Below are positions 59,451 through 64,000 of a stretch of 64,000 bases of DNA, piece after piece. The stretch's first letter is position 1. Every line of letters begins with the position of its first letter. The position numbers and the translations under genes are program-made. The notes beneath the pieces are model-generated. The model searched no databases and had not been told where the DNA came from. It was given only the letters and a program-made list of their open reading frames with translations. The stretch spans positions 2,914,001-2,978,000 of the forward strand of contig NZ_CAJGZP010000001.1 of NCBI RefSeq assembly GCF_904846155.1, written 5' to 3'. The DNA is from Psychrobacter fulvigenes. GTDB taxonomy: Bacteria; Pseudomonadota; Gammaproteobacteria; Pseudomonadales; Moraxellaceae.

Positions 59451-59822
59451 TTATTTTAGTTCAACAGTTGCACCAGCTTCTTCAAGCTTCTTCTTCAACT
59501 CTTCAGCTTCTGCTTTAGGAGCGGCTTCTTTGATTGGAGCTGGAGCGCTTTCAACCAAGTCTTTCGCTTCTTTTAGACCAAGGCCAGTCGCTTCACGTAC
59601 TGCTTTAATGACTGCAACTTTCTTCTCGCCAAAGCTGGCAAGAACAACGTCAAACTCATCTTTTTCTTCAGCAGCAGGACCAGCAGCAGCGGCAGCAGGT
59701 GCAGCAGCAGCAACAGCAGCTGTTACGCCGAATTTTTCTTCCATGTCGCTGATTAGCTCAACGATATCCATTACTGACATTTCAGCGATTGCGTTTAACA
59801 CATCTTCTTTAGATAGTGCCAT
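59451..59822 (-). CDS. rplL: 50S ribosomal protein L7/L12
   Basis: This 123-residue stalk protein recruits translation factors. The N-terminal dimerisation domain is [31 protein letters not shown]; an Ala-rich hinge ([19 protein letters not shown]) follows, then the C-terminal domain [37 protein letters not shown]. It lies 126 bases after rplJ, with GGAGA as ribosome site. Confidence 0.98.
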   Translation of the reverse strand: MALSKEDVLNAIAEMSVMDIVELISDMEEKFGVTAAVAAAAPAAAAAGPAAEEKDEFDVVLASFGEKKVAVIKAVREATGLGLKEAKDLVESAPAPIKEAAPKAEAEELKKKLEEAGATVELK

Positions 59823-59948
59823 GAGAACTCTCCGTTATCTGATAATATTTGATTGATTTTAATATCGCTTTGACTGCTTGCCAAATTTTCAAATAGTGTT
59901 GACAATAAAATACAGACTGCGATGTTAAAGTTACGTTAAAACAAGCAA

Positions 59949-60476
59949 TTAAGCAGCTTCTTTTGCGTCTTTGACTGCTGCTACAGTGCGAACGAACTTG
60001 CCAGGAACTGCGTTCATAGTCTGGACAAGCTTGGTCACTGGTGCATTCATAGTAGCCATCAAGATAGAGATTGCTTCGTCGCGAGTTGGAAGCTTCGCTA
60101 CACGCTCTAATTCTTCAGGGCCAAATAATTCACCACCGACTGATACCAATTTGGTCTCAAGGGCTTTGTTATCTTTACTAAAGTCAAAAATGACTCGAGC
60201 AGCAGATCCCAAATCTTCCATAGAGAAAGCCAAAAGTAATGGACCAGTCATACTGTCTGACATGCACTCAAAACTAGTGCCTTCAAAAGCGCGTTTTGCT
60301 AGGGTGTTTTTTACCACTTTCAAAACGACGCCTTTTTCACGGGCTTGTTCGCGCAGCTGAGTAAGCTTTGCAACACCAATACCGTGATAATCGGCAGCTA
60401 CTGCTGAGTAAGCATTAGCAGCAACTTCAGACACTTCAGCCACAACTTGTTGTTTTTGTTCTAGCGTTAATGCCAT
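59949..60476 (-). CDS. rplJ: 50S ribosomal protein L10
   Basis: L10 anchors L12 dimers to the ribosome and represses its own operon by binding its mRNA leader. The 175-residue protein has EVSEVAANAYSAVAADYHGIGVAKLTQLREQARE, VVKNTLAKRA and the C-terminal L12-binding helix. AAAGGAG precedes the ATG, and a leader of about 420 bases separates it from rplA. Confidence 0.97.
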   Translation of the reverse strand: MALTLEQKQQVVAEVSEVAANAYSAVAADYHGIGVAKLTQLREQAREKGVVLKVVKNTLAKRAFEGTSFECMSDSMTGPLLLAFSMEDLGSAARVIFDFSKDNKALETKLVSVGGELFGPEELERVAKLPTRDEAISILMATMNAPVTKLVQTMNAVPGKFVRTVAAVKDAKEAA

Positions 60477-60760
60477 AAGTTGACTCCTTTAATCTAATCA
60501 ATCTCGATAAAGCTAAGATTGACTTGATACGACACGTTATCTATAAATCCTACAAACATAGAACCTATCAATAACGACTGATTACGGCACCGTTATCAGA
60601 ATGACGTTGAGAAATAGGTTGGTATGAATACCGCTCCTATCAACTCATATCAAAATGGGTGGGTCACCGTCTGCGTAGGACAATTAAGATTTTCATCTGT
60701 CATCGATTAACAAAACCAGCTTAATACTATTAAAAACAACTCCGAGAAGTTGTAAACAAT
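60477..60760 (-). promoter_or_regulatory. L10-type mRNA leader upstream of rplJ
   Basis: The gap rplA-rplJ (60477-60897) is 421 bases. On the minus strand it contains CCTACGCAGACGGTGACCCA, a string I recall from gammaproteobacterial L10 leaders, followed by several possible stems before AAAGGAG. An attenuator-like hairpin ACAACT/AGTTGT with TTTT lies at 60731-60753. A promoter for rplJL may lie further upstream, near 60800. Confidence 0.5.
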
Positions 60761-60897
60761 CTTATTAAACTGCTTTCTACCTACGGTCTTAGACAGCATA
60801 GCGGTTGCTACGCTGACCTAATTCTTTAAAATTCGTTTGTGCTTTTATTTAAAATATTTAAACAAGTTGCACTTATTAGCCATCAATAGCTGATTTT

Positions 60898-61599
60898 TTA
60901 TTTAGCAAGGCGATATGGAACAGGATCAAGTGTTAGACCTGGGCCCATCGTGCTAGATAATGTCATCTTCTTGATATAAATACCTTTAGAAGTAGCAGGC
61001 TTCGCACGCTTTAGATCTGCGACTAGTGCTTGAGCGTTTTGTGCTACTTGCTCAGCAGTAAAGCCAACTTGACCGATAGTGGCATGGATAATACCTGCTT
61101 TGTCAACACGATACTGTGCTTGACCAGCTTTTGCGTTAGTAACGGCTTCAGCAACGTTAGGCGTTACTGTACCAACTTTTGGGTTAGGCATTAGACCACG
61201 TGGGCCTAGAATAGTACCTAACTGACCAACAACACGCATAGCGTCTGGTGCAGCGATGACAACGTCAAAATCCATGTTACCAGCTTTGATCTCTTCTGCT
61301 AGATCTTCAAAACCAACGATGTCTGCACCAGCTTCTTTTGCAGCTTCAGCAGCAGCGCCTTGAGCAAATACAGCAACGCGTTTGGTTTTACCAGTACCAG
61401 CAGGTAGATTGGTAGCGCCACGAACCACTTGATCAGATTTACGTGGGTCAACGCCCAAGTTTATCGCGATATCAATAGACTCTTTGAACTTTAGAGGTGG
61501 CAAATCATTTAGGATTTGCACTGCTTCTTCAAGCGTGTACTGTTTTTCGTGCTCAATACGGCTTTGAATTTCTTTTTGACGTTTGGTTAGCTTAGACAT
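60898..61599 (-). CDS. rplA: 50S ribosomal protein L1
   Basis: L1 forms the mobile L1 stalk of the large subunit and represses rplKA translation. The 233-residue protein has [33 protein letters not shown], the conserved [22 protein letters not shown] and [15 protein letters not shown] near the end. Its ATG overlaps the rplK stop by one base (TAATG), so translation is coupled. Confidence 0.98.
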   Translation of the reverse strand: MSKLTKRQKEIQSRIEHEKQYTLEEAVQILNDLPPLKFKESIDIAINLGVDPRKSDQVVRGATNLPAGTGKTKRVAVFAQGAAAEAAKEAGADIVGFEDLAEEIKAGNMDFDVVIAAPDAMRVVGQLGTILGPRGLMPNPKVGTVTPNVAEAVTNAKAGQAQYRVDKAGIIHATIGQVGFTAEQVAQNAQALVADLKRAKPATSKGIYIKKMTLSSTMGPGLTLDPVPYRLAK

Positions 61600-62030
61600 T
61601 ATACACCCTCCACGGTAATACCCATTGAACGAGCGGTACCAGCAATGGTACGGACAGCAGCATCAAGATCAGCTGCAGTTAAGTCTGCATCTTTAGTCTT
61701 AACGATCTCTTCAAGTTGAGCGCGATCTACTTTACCGACTTTAGCAGTATTTGGTTCGCCTGAACCTTTAGCAATACCAGCAGCTTTGCGTAGCAAAAAC
61801 GCAGCTGGTGGTGACTTCATGATGAAGGTAAATGACTTATCGCTATAGACAGTGATCTCAGTAGGGATCGGCAAACCTGGCTCTTGATTTGCAGTTGCAG
61901 CGTTAAATTCTTTACAGAACGCCATGATGTTCACGCCTTTTTGACCCAATGCTGGACCAATCGGTGGTGAAGGGTTTGCTTTGCCTGCAGGCACTTGTAG
62001 TTTGATGTAACCATCAATCTTCTTAGCCAT
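61599..62030 (-). CDS. rplK: 50S ribosomal protein L11
   Basis: L11 forms the GTPase-associated centre with 23S rRNA. The 143-residue protein has [55 protein letters not shown] and the C-terminal [14 protein letters not shown]. Usual length and position between nusG and rplA. Confidence 0.98.
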   Translation of the reverse strand: MAKKIDGYIKLQVPAGKANPSPPIGPALGQKGVNIMAFCKEFNAATANQEPGLPIPTEITVYSDKSFTFIMKSPPAAFLLRKAAGIAKGSGEPNTAKVGKVDRAQLEEIVKTKDADLTAADLDAAVRTIAGTARSMGITVEGV

Positions 62031-62124
62031 GATACTCTCCTAAATGGGTGATAGCGCCAAATCAAGATTGTATATTCATACAGTGTTGATTAACGGCTCC
62101 CCTGTTGATGAAATTTTTAGCGGT

Positions 62125-62655
62125 TTAGTCTAGTTTTTCAACCTTGCTAAACTCAAGCTCAACCTGAGTTGGCCTGTTAAATACGTTTACAGTAAGCTGT
62201 AATTTAGATTTTTCATAATCCACTTTTTCTACCAACCCTTTAAAGTCAGTAAATGGACCGTCGATGACCAATAGCTCTTCACCTGGCTCGAACAGTGTCT
62301 TCGGACGCGGCGTCGCTTCAGTCTGATTTAGGCGATTTAAGATACGATCAGCTTCTACCTGCGTGATGGGCGCAGGTACTTCAGGTGTACCGCCAATAAA
62401 GCCCATTATGCGCGGACAGTCTTTGACGATGTGCCAAGTATTGTCGTTCATTTCCATCTGGATCAATACATATCCTGGAAAGAACTTACGCTCACTCTTA
62501 CGCTTCTTGCCGTCTTTCATTTCGACGACTTCTTCAGTAGGTACTAATACATCACCAAATGAATCAGCAAAATCACTACGATTAATACGATCAGTTAGTG
62601 AACGTTGTACTTGTTTTTCATATCCTGAAAACGCTTGGACAATATACCAACGCAT
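62125..62655 (-). CDS. nusG: Transcription termination/antitermination factor NusG
   Basis: NusG binds RNA polymerase, suppresses pausing and links it to Rho or ribosomes. The 176-residue protein has the N-terminal NGN domain ([18 protein letters not shown] ... [36 protein letters not shown]) and the C-terminal KOW domain ([27 protein letters not shown]). AGGAG lies 6 bases before the ATG; secE is directly upstream, probably in one transcript. Confidence 0.97.
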   Translation of the reverse strand: MRWYIVQAFSGYEKQVQRSLTDRINRSDFADSFGDVLVPTEEVVEMKDGKKRKSERKFFPGYVLIQMEMNDNTWHIVKDCPRIMGFIGGTPEVPAPITQVEADRILNRLNQTEATPRPKTLFEPGEELLVIDGPFTDFKGLVEKVDYEKSKLQLTVNVFNRPTQVELEFSKVEKLD

Positions 62656-62725
62656 CTGACGCTCCTGATCATTATAAGTAAGTCATAACTAAGGCTTTGG
62701 GTTAAAGGACGCTAATACGCACCTA

Positions 62726-63211
62726 CTAACCAATAAACAAACCCACAAACCAGTTAAAAAAGTTGTCCAACAACCAAATAAAGAACCCAACAATACCAAT
62801 CACGACAATCACTTGCCATGTATATTGAAAGGTCTCATCTTTACCTGGCCAAGTGACACGGCGTAGTTCAACTGCCGCATCTCTTAATAATATTTTAAAG
62901 GCGCGACCTTGATTGGTCAGCGCTAGGCAAACCAGCGCAAATACAGCAAGGGCGACAATAATACCAATACGTACCCAAACATCATTGGCAAGCTGCCAAT
63001 AGCCAGGTAAATATTGATTAACTAAAGTCGCCCCTATCAAGGCTGCAATGGCCAGTAGCCACAACATCATATCTTTTGCTGATCCAGTCTTCGCAACTTC
63101 GACCGCTGTATTTGGGCCGTTGTCTTTGCGCTTATTTTTAGTCAGCATTCCACTAGCCGTCGCCTTGGCATCAGATAACTTAGATTCGAGGTTATCTTGA
63201 TTATTGCTCAT
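62726..63211 (-). CDS. secE: Preprotein translocase subunit SecE
   Basis: SecE stabilises SecY in the inner-membrane translocon. I start at 63211 (MSNNQDNLESKL, 161 residues); a longer open frame to 63361 would run through the tRNA-Trp gene and is rejected. Three membrane helices are visible (about 61-80, 90-112 and 133-160), as in E. coli, after a hydrophilic N-terminus. The essential amphipathic region is FKILLRDAAVELRRVTWPGKDETFQYTWQVI. Confidence 0.95.
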   Translation of the reverse strand: MSNNQDNLESKLSDAKATASGMLTKNKRKDNGPNTAVEVAKTGSAKDMMLWLLAIAALIGATLVNQYLPGYWQLANDVWVRIGIIVALAVFALVCLALTNQGRAFKILLRDAAVELRRVTWPGKDETFQYTWQVIVVIGIVGFFIWLLDNFFNWFVGLFIG

Positions 63212-63264
63212 AGAGAACTCGCTTCGGAGAGGGTGGAGTACAACAAAGATATGATATAAAAAGA

Positions 63265-63340
63265 TGGCAGGCGATGTAGGACTCGAACCTACAACCCTCG
63301 GTTTTGGAGACCGATGCTCTACCAATTGAGCCAATCGCCT
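63265..63340 (-). tRNA. tRNA-Trp (anticodon CCA)
   Basis: The 76-base gene has acceptor stem AGGCGAT/ATCGCCT, D-arm GCTC/GAGC, anticodon stem TCGGT/ACCGA with loop CTCCAAA (anticodon CCA), T-arm GTAGG/CCTAC with TTCGAGT, discriminator G and an encoded 3' CCA. It lies between tuf and secE, as in related gammaproteobacteria. Confidence 0.97.
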
Positions 63341-63643
63341 ATGGGTGTTAAAGGACAGCATTATACAATAATTAGCATAGAAAGCAAGCTTTTAGGATAA
63401 AAACTTCTTATTTAGTCATCAGCTTTTTATTTATTAGAAGTATCACAAGGTCGTATCACTAAAATAAATAAAAAATCAACGCTATGCAGTATCTAATCTG
63501 CAGCGCTAATATAACAATCTACACTCAAAATTACAATAGCAACCAGTGAGATTTTATCGCCTGCTTCCTTTACTGACGAACCCCATGTCTATTTCAGTAA
63601 AAAACAGCCTTAAATCTTCAATCATTTACCCCTACCCACCTGC

Positions 63644-63679
63644 ATAAAAAAAGCCACCCTTAATCAAGGATGGCTTTTG
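63644..63679 (-). terminator. Rho-independent terminator after tuf
   Basis: On the minus strand the stem AAAAGCCATCCTT / AAGGGTGGCTTTTTT (one mismatch) with a 4-base loop is followed by T residues, 45 bases after the tuf stop. The rest of the 362-base gap to tRNA-Trp is AT-rich, shows no gene and probably carries the tRNA-secE-nusG promoter. Confidence 0.88.
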
Positions 63680-63723
63680 TTTCGCTACATAACCTCTGTC
63701 AGATTACTCTGACTTGGTTAAAC

Positions 63724-64000
63724 TTAGCTAAGTACGTTAGCAACAACACCAGCACCTACAGTACGGCCGCCTTCACGAATAGCGAAGCGTAGGCCTTTGT
63801 CCATAGCGATTGGGTGGATAAGCTCTACGCCCATCTCAACGTTGTCACCAGGCATAACCATTTCTGTACCGTCTTGTAATTGGATTGCGCCAGTTACGTC
63901 AGTGGTACGGAAGTAGAACTGTGGACGATAGCCGTTTAGGAACGGAGTATGACGACCACCTTCTTCTTTTGACAGTACGTATACTTCTGCGTCAAATTTG
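63724..64000 (-). CDS. tuf: Elongation factor Tu, C-terminal part (truncated by window edge)
   Basis: The last 91 residues of EF-Tu are encoded on the minus strand: [44 protein letters not shown], and the terminus [18 protein letters not shown] followed by TAA. This covers most of domain III. The GTPase domain is beyond the window. EF-Tu delivers aminoacyl-tRNA to the ribosome. Its position before tRNA-Trp-secE is the usual one. Confidence 0.96.
   Translation of the reverse strand, partial: KFDAEVYVLSKEEGGRHTPFLNGYRPQFYFRTTDVTGAIQLQDGTEMVMPGDNVEMGVELIHPIAMDKGLRFAIREGGRTVGAGVVANVLS

Noticed and set aside
59641..59730. Ala-rich repetitive stretch in rplL
   Set aside because: This is the normal flexible hinge of L7/L12.
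63212..63361. N-terminal extension of the SecE frame
   Set aside because: The extra 50 codons run through the tRNA-Trp gene; the Met at 63211 gives the normal SecE N-terminus.

Overview
The window looks like the chromosome of a Psychrobacter-type bacterium (Moraxellaceae, Gammaproteobacteria). This is inferred from protein sequence character, a moderate GC content with AT-rich intergenic stretches, and two gene orders typical of the Pseudomonas/Acinetobacter group: ponA divergent from pilMNOPQ followed by aroK-aroB-(SPOR protein)-gltBD, and tuf-tRNA-Trp-secE-nusG-rplKAJL-rpoBC. No prophage, CRISPR array, rRNA or integron is visible. Most of the window is core genome.

1-17.2 kb is housekeeping and small conserved genes: the end of a formate/nitrite transporter, two YbjQ-family proteins, a YecA-family protein, an acidic PA3496-type protein, a membrane protein divergent from serB (probably Smp/AhpA-like), serB, a DUF368 lipid-carrier translocase, an SCP2 protein, bioB, hemJ, an exported NlpC/P60-like protein, rph and two tandem fadD paralogues.

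17.8-30.6 kb is the accessory-flavoured part. It has parC with a lysine at the position equivalent to E. coli Glu84, an AT-rich exported Cys-containing orphan, a REP-associated tyrosine transposase (RAYT) bracketed by a perfect inverted pair of GTAG-headed REPs, two hemerythrin paralogues flanking a HAD phosphatase, a TnpB-only IS200/IS605-type element broken by a one-base deletion, an AbgT transporter, a PotD-like lipoprotein and a FUSC exporter.

30.9-49.5 kb holds gltD, gltB, a DamX-like SPOR protein, aroB, aroK and the type IV pilus alignment/secretin operon pilMNOPQ, with ponA divergent. Three palindromic MITE-like elements lie in intergenic gaps here: two 108-bp copies that differ at 2 positions, and one 149-bp element with similar TATAGT ends. 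The two different elements bracket aroB.

49.6-64 kb is the transcription/translation block on the minus strand: tuf (partial), tRNA-Trp(CCA), secE, nusG, rplK, rplA, an L10-type leader, rplJ, rplL, a strong hairpin terminator/attenuator, a 630-nt gap, rpoB and rpoC (TTG start), ending in a terminator.

No wholly new multi-gene system is evident. The most notable items are the RAYT/REP unit, the MITE family, the freshly frameshifted TnpB, the ParC substitution, a short interspersed repeat beginning TACTAGGGTCTGTTG, and several uncharacterised exported or membrane proteins.
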